A stretch of DNA of 64,000 bases from an uncultured Clostridium sp. (GCA_946495655.1 CAMMDS010000004.1:1-64000), one strand, 5' to 3'; positions 10,114 to 20,420 are shown, counted from the stretch's first letter. Notes: a model not told the origin generated them from the sequence alone. A program made the numbers and translations.

Positions 10114-11358
10114 ATGGATGATAAACTGAAAATTGTAAAAGAAAAATTAGAAAAATATAATCAACAACATTTAATACAATTTTATTCTGAACTTACAGAT
10201 GTGCAAAAAAGTAATTTATTAAATCAGATATTGAAAATAGATTTTGAAGAAATTTTAGAATTATATGAAAAATCTAAAACTGATATATTTGAATCTACAG
10301 AAGAAATAGAACCTATAGATTATTCTATTAAATCTGAACTATCTAGTAATAAAATTAAACAACTAGAAAATTTAGGATTAAAGGCAATAAAATCAGGAAA
10401 AGTTGGTGTGATTACATTAGCAGGAGGTCAAGGCTCTCGACTTGGCTTTTCTGGGCCTAAAGGTACTTTTTGCTTAGATATTAAACCACAAAAATCATTA
10501 TTTGAAATTTTATGTGATTATTTAAAAAAATATTCTTTAAAATACAAAGTTAATATTCCCTGGTACATAATGACAAGTACTAATAACTATTTTGATACAA
10601 TAAGTTTCTTTGAACAAAATAATTTTTTTGGATATGATAGAAATAATATTCTATTTTTTACACAAGAAAATATGCCAATAATTGATATTCATGGTAAGTT
10701 AGTCCTTTCAGAAATATATTCTGTAAATCTAGCTTCTAATGGAAATGGTAATTTATTTAGTGCTTTAAAAAAAGCAAATTTAATTAAAGACATGGAAAAT
10801 AGAAAATTACAATGGCTTTTTGTAGGTGGAATAGATAATGTATTATTAGATCCATTAGATCCAATATTTATTGGATTTGCCATAAATTCAAAATTTGAAA
10901 TAGCTTCTAAAACACTATTTAAAGAATCTCCTAAAGACTTTAATTGGATATTTGCAAAAAAGAGTAATAAGCCTTCTATTGTTGACTGTGAGAACTTTAC
11001 TGAAGAAATATCAAAACTAAAAGATGGTAACGGAAAATTCTTGTATAGAGAAACAAATATGCTTGCTCATTTATTCAATATAAATGCAATTAAGAAAATG
11101 TCTAATATATCTTTACCATATCATAGGGCATTTAGAAAAAATCCTTTTGTTAATACTGAAGGTATGAAACAAGTGCCAGATACTCCTAACATATATAAAT
11201 TTGAACAATTTGTTTTTGATGCTTTTCCATATTTTGATAATATTGCACTTCTTAGAGTTGATTCAGAAAAAGAGTTTGCACCAATAAAAGATTTTAATAG
11301 TAAATTTAATCCTGAAATTGCTGCTCAAAAATATGAAAAATTTGTTTTAAATAAATAA
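10114..11358 (+). CDS. UTP--sugar-1-phosphate uridylyltransferase (UDPGP family, UAP1-like)
   Basis: GVITLAGGQGSRLGFSGPKGTFCLDI, FFTQENMPIID, GGIDNVLLDPLDP; RBS upstream of ATG 10114. Confidence 0.88.
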   Translation: MDDKLKIVKEKLEKYNQQHLIQFYSELTDVQKSNLLNQILKIDFEEILELYEKSKTDIFESTEEIEPIDYSIKSELSSNKIKQLENLGLKAIKSGKVGVITLAGGQGSRLGFSGPKGTFCLDIKPQKSLFEILCDYLKKYSLKYKVNIPWYIMTSTNNYFDTISFFEQNNFFGYDRNNILFFTQENMPIIDIHGKLVLSEIYSVNLASNGNGNLFSALKKANLIKDMENRKLQWLFVGGIDNVLLDPLDPIFIGFAINSKFEIASKTLFKESPKDFNWIFAKKSNKPSIVDCENFTEEISKLKDGNGKFLYRETNMLAHLFNINAIKKMSNISLPYHRAFRKNPFVNTEGMKQVPDTPNIYKFEQFVFDAFPYFDNIALLRVDSEKEFAPIKDFNSKFNPEIAAQKYEKFVLNK

Positions 11359-11363
11359 TTTAC

Positions 11364-11416
11364 AAAAAAAGATTGTTCTTATTTCAAATTTCGACAAATA
11401 AGAACAATCTTTTTAA
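11364..11416 (+). terminator. Strong intrinsic terminator
   Basis: AAAAAGATTGTTCTTATTT CAAATTTCGAC AAATAAGAACAATCTTTTT, perfect long stem. Confidence 0.85.
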
Positions 11417-11721
11417 CAGATTTTACATTTTTTGTAAAAAGTATTGATTTTTTTATTAAGATACAATATAATTTATTCATACTGTTAGAGATTAACGTAA
11501 TCCATTTTGTTTTTAATCTTGGTAAGGCCATACCATTTATTTCATAAATTTATTTTTGTCTAAAATATTTAGTTACGGAATTGTTTTGAGTCATGTTTTA
11601 TTTATTTCATTTTTTGATATACTATTTCCATATCTAGATACAAATATTAATTAGATAATAGTAATATCAGCAGTATGTACTGTTTTCTTTTGTGATGTAG
11701 AAGATGCATATTCTACATCTT

Positions 11722-12219
11722 CTAATATTGCACTCCAACTAATTCATATTCATAATTTTTATAATTAGGAATATATTGTTTTAATATCTCTTGGAATTTC
11801 TTACTGCTTTTATTAATTTTCAAACGGCAGAACTCATAAAATATAACATATTCTATTATTTCTTTTCTATATTTTACTATATCTGGATTTATTATAATTC
11901 TATTTGCTAATCTTTTTCCCAATCTTTTATCCAAACGCATTATTTTATAATCATCTGGTGCAAATTTTAATGTTGTTCTTACTTTCTCCATTATAATATC
12001 TAGTTCTTTATTAGCAATTGCATCATACATTTTTTCTAATAACATTTCCACAATTATATCATTATTAACTTTTTTGTATTTTATTGGAAGGCTTATCGCT
12101 ATTTGTTTTTCTTCTAAATCTAGTTTAGGGTTTTTTATTCTTTTATAAGATACTTTTAGATTATAACTAATCCCAAAAATTTTTACTGATTTTAATATAC
12201 TTTCTTTAACATTTTTCAT
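11722..12219 (-). CDS. Degenerate YgjP/DUF45-like metallopeptidase homologue (tentative)
   Basis: Pattern EIIEYVIFYEFCRLKINKSSKKFQEIL aligns by eye with ...YVIxHELCHLxxxNHSxxFW... Confidence 0.45.
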   Translation of the reverse strand: MKNVKESILKSVKIFGISYNLKVSYKRIKNPKLDLEEKQIAISLPIKYKKVNNDIIVEMLLEKMYDAIANKELDIIMEKVRTTLKFAPDDYKIMRLDKRLGKRLANRIIINPDIVKYRKEIIEYVIFYEFCRLKINKSSKKFQEILKQYIPNYKNYEYELVGVQY

Positions 12220-12507
12220 AGCATTTGCCTCCTATTTTTTATTTACAAATTAATTATTTACTTAGATTTTTATGTTTTTATTTTTTCTTTTTCTCTGAAC
12301 TTTTGTTTGTATTATTTTACACTTCATTTTATATTTTGTCAATAGTTTTTCTCAAAAATTTGTTCGGTTTTTTTAAAATTTTTATTTTTCATATTTTGAT
12401 ATTAAATTGACTAAAACAATTCTCTATGATAAATTATAAGAAAAGTGGCTTCGCCATATGTGCATTTCGCTTGGCGAATATGCACAGCCCAAAGAAACTT
12501 AACCTTG

Positions 12508-12571
12508 TTGTATAGTAAGAATCGCTAAAAATACTAAAATATCGAGGAAATCGTCGATTTTCACTATACAA
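12508..12571. repeat. Imperfect inverted-repeat (MITE-like) element
   Basis: TTGTATAGTAAGAATCG (12508-12524) vs reverse complement of CGATTTTCACTATACAA (12555-12571), 2 mismatches in 17. Confidence 0.55.
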
Positions 12572-12591
12572 TAAATAAATTAAAGAGAGGG

Positions 12592-13800
12592 TTGATTACA
12601 AAAATGAGAAATTCTTTTAGCTCTGTTTCTATGAGCAATACAAATCCTAAATGGAATAATACAATTTCAAGATTATCTCCCTTATATTCTAGAAACAATG
12701 ATATACGCTCTGAATTTGAAAGGGATTTTACTAGAATTATACATAGTAATGCATACAGAAGATTAAAACATAAAACTCAAGTATTCTATTCTCCACAAAA
12801 TGATCATATATGTACACGTATAGAACATGTGAACCACGTTGAATCAATTAGTTATACAATATCTCATTATCTTGGATTAAATGATGAGCTTACACGTGCA
12901 ATTGCAGTATCTCATGATTTAGGTCATAGTCCTTTTGGTCATAAAGGAGAAAAAATCTTAGATAAAATTTGTAAAAGGGATTTGAATTCTTCGTTTTGGC
13001 ACGAAAAGAATGGATTATTTTTTATTGATAATACTGAACTTTTAGAAGATAATGAAGGTAATAAGCAAAATTTAAATTTAACATATGGTGTTAGAGATGG
13101 AATTATTTCACATTGTGGTGAAATTGATGAGAATTCTATTAAACCACGAGAAGATTTTATCTCTCTTGATGAATATCAATATCCAAATCAATTTGCTCCA
13201 TATACTTGGGAAGCTTGTGTGGTTAAAATTTCTGATAAAATTTCATATATTGGAAGGGATATTGAAGATGCTGTTACATTAGGAATACTAGATGAACATT
13301 TAGATAAATTATATGATTTATTAGGATATACTAGTGGAACTATTAATAATACCGTTATAATAAATAATTTAATTTATGATTTATGTAATAATTCATCTCC
13401 AGATAAAGGATTATGTTTTTCAGATCAATCTTTAGAACTTATGAATAAAATCAAAAAGTTCAATTATGAATATATTTATTTATCAGATATATTAAAACCT
13501 TCTGATAACTATTTCTCAGTCGTCATAGAACAAATTTATAATACTTTAAAAAATACATATAACGGTACAAAAACATTTGATCAGTTACATAAACTTAAAA
13601 AATTTTATCCTAATTTAGTAACAAGATTTATTGATTGGTTTGATAACTTTTCTACATTAGGTGATAGGAAAAACTTAAAGAATAAAGTATTATTTGATAT
13701 TGAAAAACCTAATGATTATTATTTTGCTATAGTTTTATATATAGCAGGAATGACAGACAAATTTGCTATTGATACTTATAATGAAATAATAGGATTTTAA
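12592..13800 (+). CDS. dgt: Deoxyguanosinetriphosphate triphosphohydrolase-like HD protein
   Basis: SRNNDIRSEFERDFTRIIHSNAYRRLKHKTQVF, RIEHVNHVESIS, AVSHDLGHSPFGHKGE (HD motif). Confidence 0.9.
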   Translation: MITKMRNSFSSVSMSNTNPKWNNTISRLSPLYSRNNDIRSEFERDFTRIIHSNAYRRLKHKTQVFYSPQNDHICTRIEHVNHVESISYTISHYLGLNDELTRAIAVSHDLGHSPFGHKGEKILDKICKRDLNSSFWHEKNGLFFIDNTELLEDNEGNKQNLNLTYGVRDGIISHCGEIDENSIKPREDFISLDEYQYPNQFAPYTWEACVVKISDKISYIGRDIEDAVTLGILDEHLDKLYDLLGYTSGTINNTVIINNLIYDLCNNSSPDKGLCFSDQSLELMNKIKKFNYEYIYLSDILKPSDNYFSVVIEQIYNTLKNTYNGTKTFDQLHKLKKFYPNLVTRFIDWFDNFSTLGDRKNLKNKVLFDIEKPNDYYFAIVLYIAGMTDKFAIDTYNEIIGF

Positions 13801-13807
13801 TTAGATT

Positions 13808-13854
13808 AAAAGAGGTGAGAAATATAGTACTAAATTAATTTCTTACCTCTTTTA
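13808..13854. terminator. Bidirectional terminator between dgt and nrdG
   Basis: AAAAGAGGTGAGAAAT...ATTTCTTACCTCTTTT between convergent genes. Confidence 0.75.
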
Positions 13855-13874
13855 TAATATGTCTTTTATTTATT

Positions 13875-14396
13875 TTAAAATTTATATTCTACCATTTTAT
13901 TTTCTTTTAGACTTTCTTGTACATCAAGTATTCTTTGATTAGATGAACCTCTGAATTTTAATTTTAAATCTTTTTTATCTTCTTCAAACTTTCCATCTAC
14001 AACCACATCAATATATTTAAGCAATTCTTTAGTAGTCTCACTTTGTTTTGCCATTTTTCCTACTACATCTTTTTCAAAGTCAAATCCAGTATAGCACCAG
14101 ATTTTTTTATCTGGAAATTTTTCCTTTGCTTTTTTTACTAGTGGTAATAATCCTTCTTGATTTACTGGTTCTAATGGTTCTCCTCCAAGTAATGTAAGCC
14201 CTGAAATATAATCATGATCTAAATCTTTTAATACTTCTTCTTCTTGACTTTCTGTAAATTTTTTTCCATAGTTAAAATCCCAAGCACATTCATTAAAACA
14301 TCCTTTACAATGGTGATTACAACCACTGACAAATACAGAAACTCTAACTCCTTCTCCATTGGCAACATCTATTCTTTTAATATCTGCATAGTTCAC
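13875..14396 (-). CDS. nrdG: Anaerobic ribonucleotide reductase activating protein
   Basis: Radical-SAM CNHHCKGCFN, GLTLLGGEPLEP; adjacent to nrdD. Confidence 0.92.
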   Translation of the reverse strand: MNYADIKRIDVANGEGVRVSVFVSGCNHHCKGCFNECAWDFNYGKKFTESQEEEVLKDLDHDYISGLTLLGGEPLEPVNQEGLLPLVKKAKEKFPDKKIWCYTGFDFEKDVVGKMAKQSETTKELLKYIDVVVDGKFEEDKKDLKLKFRGSSNQRILDVQESLKENKMVEYKF

Positions 14397-14482
14397 TCTA
14401 TTTCCCTCCTTGTAGCTTGTTTTTATAGATTACTCTACATTGTTTTTCCCTTGCTAAACTTTGCTAGTTGGAAAAGAATTGC

Positions 14483-14573
14483 TATTTTGGCTAGGCAAAC
14501 AAGCAAGAAAACCGGAAGCGTACTTATTGTACGCTGAGGACTTTCGCAGGCGAAGTTTAACAACGCCAAAATA
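14483..14573. repeat. Structured palindromic (MITE-like) element between nrdD and nrdG
   Basis: 9-bp terminal inverted repeats TATTTTGGC / GCCAAAATA enclosing an internal GCGTAC-TTATT-GTACGC hairpin; higher GC than flanks. Confidence 0.6.
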
Positions 14574-14589
14574 CAATTATTTTTCAACA

Positions 14590-16716
14590 TTATAGATGCA
14601 TTACTCTTTGCTTAATCTCCTTCGTCTTTCCAGCATTCCAGAAATTTTCCCCTAAGTAACCACATGTTCTTCTAACAACTGTCATTTTTGAATGGTCTTT
14701 ATTTCCACAGTTTGGACATTCCCACTCATTATTATCATTTATTATTATTTCTCCATCAAATCCACAGATATGACAATAATCTGATTTTGTATTAAATTCT
14801 GCATATTGAATATTATCATATATAAATTTAACTACTGTTTCTAATGCATCTAAATTCTTTTCCATATTTGGTATCTCTATATATGAAATTGCTCCACCTG
14901 ATGATATTTTTTGGAATTCACTTTCAAATTTTAGTTTCTCAAATGCATCTATTTTTTCTCTTACGTCTACATGATATGAGTTTGTATAGTAACCTTTATC
15001 TGTAACATCTTTAATAGTTCCATATCTTTCTTTATCTATTCTAGCAAATTTGTAACATAAACTTTCTGCTGGTGTTCCATATAAAGCAAATCCAATATTT
15101 GTTTCTTTTTTCCATCTATCTGTTGTTTCTCTTAAATGTTTCATTACTTTTACAGCAAATTCATGTCCTTCTGGCTCTGTCTGAGATACACCTTTCATTA
15201 ATTTTGTCATTTCATATACTCCAATGTATCCTAAAGAAATAGTTGAATATCCACCATACAATAATTTGTCTATTTTCTCTCCTTTTTGTAAACGTGCAAT
15301 TGCACCATGTTGCCAATGAATTGGGCTAATATCTGAATGTGTACCTAACAATGCATAATGCCTACACATTAAAGCTTCTTTACAAAGTTCCAATCTCTCG
15401 TCTAATAGTTTCCAGAATTTATCTTCATCGCCATCTGCTATAATTGCTACTTGTGGTAAGTTTATACTTACAACTCCTTGATTAAATCTTCCTTCAAATT
15501 TGTAATTTCCATTCTCATCTTTCCAAGGAGATAAGAAACTTCTACATCCCATTGGGCTAAACACATTACCTTCATAGTTTTCTCTCATTTTTTTAGCAGA
15601 GATATAATCAGGATACATTCTTTTTGCAGAACATTTAACAGCAAGTCTTGTTAAGTAATCATATTCTCCACCTTGTAAATTATTAAATTCGTCTAAAACA
15701 TAAACAAGTTTTGGAAATGCTGGTGTAACATATACTCCTGCTTCATTTTTTATTCCTTCATATCTTTGTCTTAAAATTTCTTCTATAATCATTGCATTTT
15801 CTTTTATATATGGATCGTCTTTTTCTAAGTGTAAGAATAATGTTACGAATGGTGATTGTCCATTTGTTGTCATTAATGTATTTATTTGATATTGAATTGT
15901 TTGTACTCCTGATTTTAGTTCAGCTTTCACTCTATCTTGTACTAAATCTTCTATGACTTCATCTGGCAATTTTCCTTTATATTTTTCGTCTATTTGTTTT
16001 TTAAATTTGTCATAGCTTTTTCTTAAATATTTTCCTAAATGTATCATATCAACAGATTGTCCACCATATTGATTACTTGCAACTGCAGCAATTATTTGAG
16101 TAGTTACTGTACATGCAACTTGGAAACTTTTTGGGCTTTCTATCATTTTTCCATTCATAACAGTTCCGTTATCTAACATATCTGCAATATTTATTAAACA
16201 ACAATTAAAGATTGGTTGTACAAAATAATCTGCATCATGGAAATGTAAAACTCCTTCTGCATCTGCTTTAGCTATTTTTTCAGGTAGTAATAATCTTCTA
16301 GTTAAATCTCTAGATACTTCTCCTGCTATATAATCTCTTTGTGTAGATGCTAACATTGTATTTTTATTTGAATTTTCTTCTGCTAATTCTTTATTATCAT
16401 TTCTTATAATTCCAAGTATTGTCTCATCTGTAGTGTTTTGTTTTCTAACTAGTGCTCTTGTATAACGATATACAATATATTTTTTAGCAAGTTCATATTT
16501 ATTTATTTCCATTAATTTTTCTTCAATAATGTCTTGTATATCTTCTACTAACATTCTTTTTTTATTTAATTCTTCGATATATTTAATAATTTCTTTTATA
16601 TCTTCTTTTGTTGCTCTTTCTGCTGGTTTTACTTCTTTATTTGCTTTTTCAATAGCTATTTGAATTTTAGATCTATCATAATCTACTGCCCTTCCATCTC
16701 TTTTAATAACTTTCAT
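14590..16716 (-). CDS. nrdD: Anaerobic ribonucleoside-triphosphate reductase (class III)
   Basis: N-terminal ATP-cone, C-terminal zinc site CHICGF...CPNCG and glycyl-radical motif RRTCGYLGENFWNAGK. Confidence 0.95.
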   Translation of the reverse strand: MKVIKRDGRAVDYDRSKIQIAIEKANKEVKPAERATKEDIKEIIKYIEELNKKRMLVEDIQDIIEEKLMEINKYELAKKYIVYRYTRALVRKQNTTDETILGIIRNDNKELAEENSNKNTMLASTQRDYIAGEVSRDLTRRLLLPEKIAKADAEGVLHFHDADYFVQPIFNCCLINIADMLDNGTVMNGKMIESPKSFQVACTVTTQIIAAVASNQYGGQSVDMIHLGKYLRKSYDKFKKQIDEKYKGKLPDEVIEDLVQDRVKAELKSGVQTIQYQINTLMTTNGQSPFVTLFLHLEKDDPYIKENAMIIEEILRQRYEGIKNEAGVYVTPAFPKLVYVLDEFNNLQGGEYDYLTRLAVKCSAKRMYPDYISAKKMRENYEGNVFSPMGCRSFLSPWKDENGNYKFEGRFNQGVVSINLPQVAIIADGDEDKFWKLLDERLELCKEALMCRHYALLGTHSDISPIHWQHGAIARLQKGEKIDKLLYGGYSTISLGYIGVYEMTKLMKGVSQTEPEGHEFAVKVMKHLRETTDRWKKETNIGFALYGTPAESLCYKFARIDKERYGTIKDVTDKGYYTNSYHVDVREKIDAFEKLKFESEFQKISSGGAISYIEIPNMEKNLDALETVVKFIYDNIQYAEFNTKSDYCHICGFDGEIIINDNNEWECPNCGNKDHSKMTVVRRTCGYLGENFWNAGKTKEIKQRVMHL

Positions 16717-17043
16717 TTTACATTTCCTCCCCCTGTTAAATTATGTTTTTATTATATCCCTTTTTTTGTTTTTTTCTGTTGCAAATGCCACATATTATGA
16801 AAGTTAACTTTTTCGACCTTTTTCTCTTTACAGTCTGTAGCTTTTTGATTCTAAAAAAGAAATATTACATTTGTGTTACAATTTTTTTCTTAGATACCAT
16901 TGCTTTTGACTCTTGTTTCCTTTATAATAGTTTTATGTATATATGACATAAAAAATAGAGAATATTAAATGTACATAAGAAGAATTTATAAATATATAGA
17001 AAGTCTAAAATAAGATTATTTTTAGAAAGGAACGTATAATAAA

Positions 17044-17677
17044 ATGGCTGATGGTTTTAATATTGATAGTTTTATTTATAATTTTTCTTGCAAGTGTAGC
17101 AAATTACAGAAAAAAACTTTCTCCAAGAATCAGTTGATTACTAGCTATATTCAAAAACGTAATCAACTTTGTATTCTTGTTGACCGGCAAAGCAGATTTA
17201 GTTAGATATGATTTAAATGGTAATAGAACCATCGTTGAACATTTTTCAAAAAATGCATTGTTTGGAGAAGTATTTTATAAAGTAACAACTAATAATGAAT
17301 TACTTGTTGAGGCCAAATCAAATTGCACTGTTCTATTTTATATCTACGATCAATTAAAACAGCCTTGTACTAAAAATTGCGAATTTCATTCCATACTATC
17401 AGAACATTTACCTGAATTAATATTAAATAAAATCACTGATTTAAATACCCGAATAGAGCTTTTAACACAGAGAACAACTAGAGATAAATTATTAATGTAT
17501 TTTTCTCTTATATCTACTAGAAAACTTTCTAAAACATTTGAACTTCCATTATCTTTAACTGATTTGGCTGATTATTTAAATGTAGATAGAAGCGCTATGA
17601 TGAGAGAACTAAAATTGTTGAAAGAAGATAAATTAGTCGATAAAATAGGGAATCGAATTATTCTATTATATGAATAA
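17044..17677 (+). pseudogene. Crp/Fnr-family regulator interrupted by an apparent +1 frameshift
   Basis: Upstream frame MADGFNIDSFIYNFSCKCSKLQKKTFSKNQLITSYIQKRNQLCILVD joins the downstream frame GKADLVRYDLNGNRTIVEHFSKNALFGEVF...LTDLADYLNVDRSAMMREL if one C in GACCGGC (~17183-17188) is removed. Confidence 0.7.
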
Positions 17678-17715
17678 GAACAACGAAAACATATTCATTT
17701 TCGCTGTTCTTTTTG
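17676..17715 (+). terminator. Intrinsic terminator
   Basis: AGAACAACGAAAA ... TTTTCGCTGTTCTTTTT. Confidence 0.65.
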
Positions 17716-17720
17716 ATTAT

Positions 17721-18185
17721 TTATATTAAAATTTCTTTCTTCTGCATTTCTTTGTAAATATATCTCACAAGATCTATTTCGTATTCATCATAATTTTCAC
17801 TTAAAGAATTTCCATCCCATTGCCCGTAAAAAGCAGTATTACATAATATTTCCATTCCTCCTTCTGCATACTCTTCTATTACTGGCATCATTTTCTTTAC
17901 GTTCTCATAATCTTCAAATTTATTAAAATCATAATCGAACTCTTTAAACATCATACAAATTATTGCTAACAAATCTTTTTCACTAATATGCTCACTTCTC
18001 ATTTCTGTGGCTCTTTCTTTTACTGGAATTCTTTTATTATTTTTAAATCCTACAATACTTGCAAAAACGAATACTCCTGCTCTATTTTCAAATATTTTCT
18101 TTTTATCCACTAGCATCTCATAAATAGAATCATATTTTTTACTTCTATATACAAAGAAATTAGGTTTTAATACAAAATCTTTCAT
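17721..18185 (-). CDS. Dnd system-associated protein 4-like
   Basis: KKKIFENRAGVFVFASIVGFKNNKRIPVKERATEMRSEHIS...VIEEYAEGGMEIL resembles the DNA phosphorothioation-associated protein 4 pattern (F..+.D...FAA.LG.K...+.P......I+...EEYA.GG.EIL). Confidence 0.55.
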   Translation of the reverse strand: MKDFVLKPNFFVYRSKKYDSIYEMLVDKKKIFENRAGVFVFASIVGFKNNKRIPVKERATEMRSEHISEKDLLAIICMMFKEFDYDFNKFEDYENVKKMMPVIEEYAEGGMEILCNTAFYGQWDGNSLSENYDEYEIDLVRYIYKEMQKKEILI

Positions 18186-18215
18186 GTTTTTCTCCTATCT
18201 ATATAAATATTATAA

Positions 18216-20255
18216 CTAATATATCTGACTAGATATATCTTTGATTTCTACTATTTGCGTTTTTCCTTTATCTTTCTGTTCTAATTTATAGAATTTATGC
18301 CATTTATTTGTTTTATACAAATACTCCATTTCTGTACTAGTCATTTCTGTATCAGTAACTAGCAATATCCATTGCTCCATTTCATTTGGTATAGCATTTA
18401 TAATATGTTTTCTATTTTCCATAGAAATCTTACCTAGAGGCGTGTCCATAAATAGTGGTACATTAATTATTCCATCTTCATTGCAAGCTAATTTTGATAA
18501 AGCAATAATTAATGATAAAGAAATAATGTGTTTTTGTCCTGAAGATATATCTTGTAATATTGAAATATCTTGCCAATTTCTCACATCTATTTCATAATTA
18601 TCATTTACTGTTATTTTTCCTATTAAATCTTTGTCTTTATCTTCGATTAATTCTTTAAAAATTCTATACATTTCATTTGATAATCTTTCTTTTACATCAT
18701 TTATGTAATCTTGTTTTATTTTTTCAAACATTTCGTATAGTTGATTTAAATATTCTTTCTTTTTTTGCTCTACTTTATTTTTTTCTTCTTGTTGTTCAAT
18801 CATTTTTTCTTCTTCTTGATAATTATTTAATTCTTCTTTTTTATTTTCTATAGTATGCTTTTTTATAGCTATATTAAGCTTTAGTTTATCTATTTCATTT
18901 TCTCTTTTTTCGAAATCTTTTTGATATTCTACTAATTCATTTTTTGAAGTATTATTAAATTCTTTAATTTTCTCTCTTACATTCTTTCGGTTTTCTTCTA
19001 GTGTTTCAATATATGATTTTTCATCACTTACTGATTTTAAATCCTTTTTCAGGTTGTTCTCTAAAATATTTTTTCTCCCTATATATTTATCTATTTCCTC
19101 TAACCAACCTGTATAGAATTTCCTACTTTCACTTTTTAAACTGTTTTTATAATTTTTTAATAATTGATAATTGTCTTGATCTTCGTCTATATGTGTTCCA
19201 CATATACATACTTTTTCTTCTAAGATTTTATCGATTAGTAATTCTGGAATATATATTGTTTCATCTCTATCCTTAAGCTTCTTTTTGCTGATTTCAATAT
19301 AGTTGAATATCAAATTATTAGCTAAAGAATTATTTAATAAATCTTTAAATCTTTCTTTATTACTATTTAGTTTGTCTTTTTCTTCTCTAATTTTTTGTTC
19401 TAATTTTTCGTCTTCTTCCCATAAAGATTTTACAGCTTCATTTTCTTTCATTTTTTGTTTTAATTTTTCCAATTGGTTATTGGCACTATCTAGTTCTTCT
19501 GTAAGATTATCCAAATCATTTTTAGCTTCTTCTATCTCTTCTTTAATTTCTTCTTGTTTATTATGATTTTCTCTCCATTTTGTACTAGCACTAGAATATA
19601 TTTTTTTCTTTTGTTCTGACAACATTTTTTCTAAAATAGAAACCGATTTTTCCAAATTATCTATTTGAAGTAATTTAATTATACCTGATTTTATTTCTTT
19701 TCTTGATTTAGAGTTTGTTCTAGCTAAACTTTCAATTTTATCTCCATTAAAAAAGAAAAAATCTTTTAACTTTGGATTTAGAATGTCTTCTAATATTTCT
19801 TCTATTTCTTCTTCATTTGTTTTTGTATTAGGATCCAAGTTACCATATTCGTCTATAATATCCATAGAAACTTTTGAATTACTACATTTAATTATTTCTT
19901 TTACATCTTCTTTCATGAGCTCATACATTTTTCTGACCACAATGTATGTTTTTCCCTCATTTTCAAAAATCACTTTTACAGAAGCTTCTACTTTTTTCCC
20001 TATGTTTTCTTCCAATGCATGGAGATTTACAAGATCTATTCTTTTGCTATCATTATCTTTTTCATCTTCGTCTTCTGCTATTTTTTCTAACCCATAAAGA
20101 CAAAACATCATTGCTCTAAATATTCCTGTTTTTCCGCAACCATTTTGTCCCAAAATAACTGTTATATCAGATCCATCACTATTTGCAAATTCTATTTTAT
20201 TATTTTCTCCATAATATTGTCTAAAATTATTTAATTCTATTGATATTAATTTCAT
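18216..20255 (-). CDS. DndD-like SMC/Rad50-type AAA ATPase
   Basis: N-terminal NFRQYYGENN and Walker A ILGQNGCGKTGIFRAM; long coiled coil; central CICG half of a zinc hook; C-terminal signature SSGQKHIISLSLIIAL and Walker B VPLFMDTPLGKIS. Confidence 0.8.
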   Translation of the reverse strand: MKLISIELNNFRQYYGENNKIEFANSDGSDITVILGQNGCGKTGIFRAMMFCLYGLEKIAEDEDEKDNDSKRIDLVNLHALEENIGKKVEASVKVIFENEGKTYIVVRKMYELMKEDVKEIIKCSNSKVSMDIIDEYGNLDPNTKTNEEEIEEILEDILNPKLKDFFFFNGDKIESLARTNSKSRKEIKSGIIKLLQIDNLEKSVSILEKMLSEQKKKIYSSASTKWRENHNKQEEIKEEIEEAKNDLDNLTEELDSANNQLEKLKQKMKENEAVKSLWEEDEKLEQKIREEKDKLNSNKERFKDLLNNSLANNLIFNYIEISKKKLKDRDETIYIPELLIDKILEEKVCICGTHIDEDQDNYQLLKNYKNSLKSESRKFYTGWLEEIDKYIGRKNILENNLKKDLKSVSDEKSYIETLEENRKNVREKIKEFNNTSKNELVEYQKDFEKRENEIDKLKLNIAIKKHTIENKKEELNNYQEEEKMIEQQEEKNKVEQKKKEYLNQLYEMFEKIKQDYINDVKERLSNEMYRIFKELIEDKDKDLIGKITVNDNYEIDVRNWQDISILQDISSGQKHIISLSLIIALSKLACNEDGIINVPLFMDTPLGKISMENRKHIINAIPNEMEQWILLVTDTEMTSTEMEYLYKTNKWHKFYKLEQKDKGKTQIVEIKDISSQIY

Positions 20256-20258
20256 ATT

Positions 20259-20420
20259 TTATTCCTCTCTTACTAAATTATTAATTTCCCTCTCTATATT
20301 ACTTTTTATATTTTCTTCGCTTTTACCTTCGGATACTAATTCTAATGTTTTTATAGCTATGTTTTTTAGTTTTGGATCAATTTCATAATTTATTACTTTT
20401 TCTTTTAAATTAATATTCAT
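20259..20420 (-). CDS. 53-aa small protein between helicase and DndD-like genes
   Basis: Hand translation MNINLKEKVINYEIDPKLKNIAIKTLELVSEGKSEENIKSNIEREINNLVREE*; start overlaps the helicase 3' end, stop abuts the DndD-like start. Confidence 0.6.
   Translation of the reverse strand: MNINLKEKVINYEIDPKLKNIAIKTLELVSEGKSEENIKSNIEREINNLVREE

Noticed and set aside
14451-14573. Group II intron or ribozyme at the nrdD-nrdG gap
   Set aside because: No domain V-like AGC...GTT hairpin, no reverse transcriptase, and too short; a small palindromic repeat fits better.
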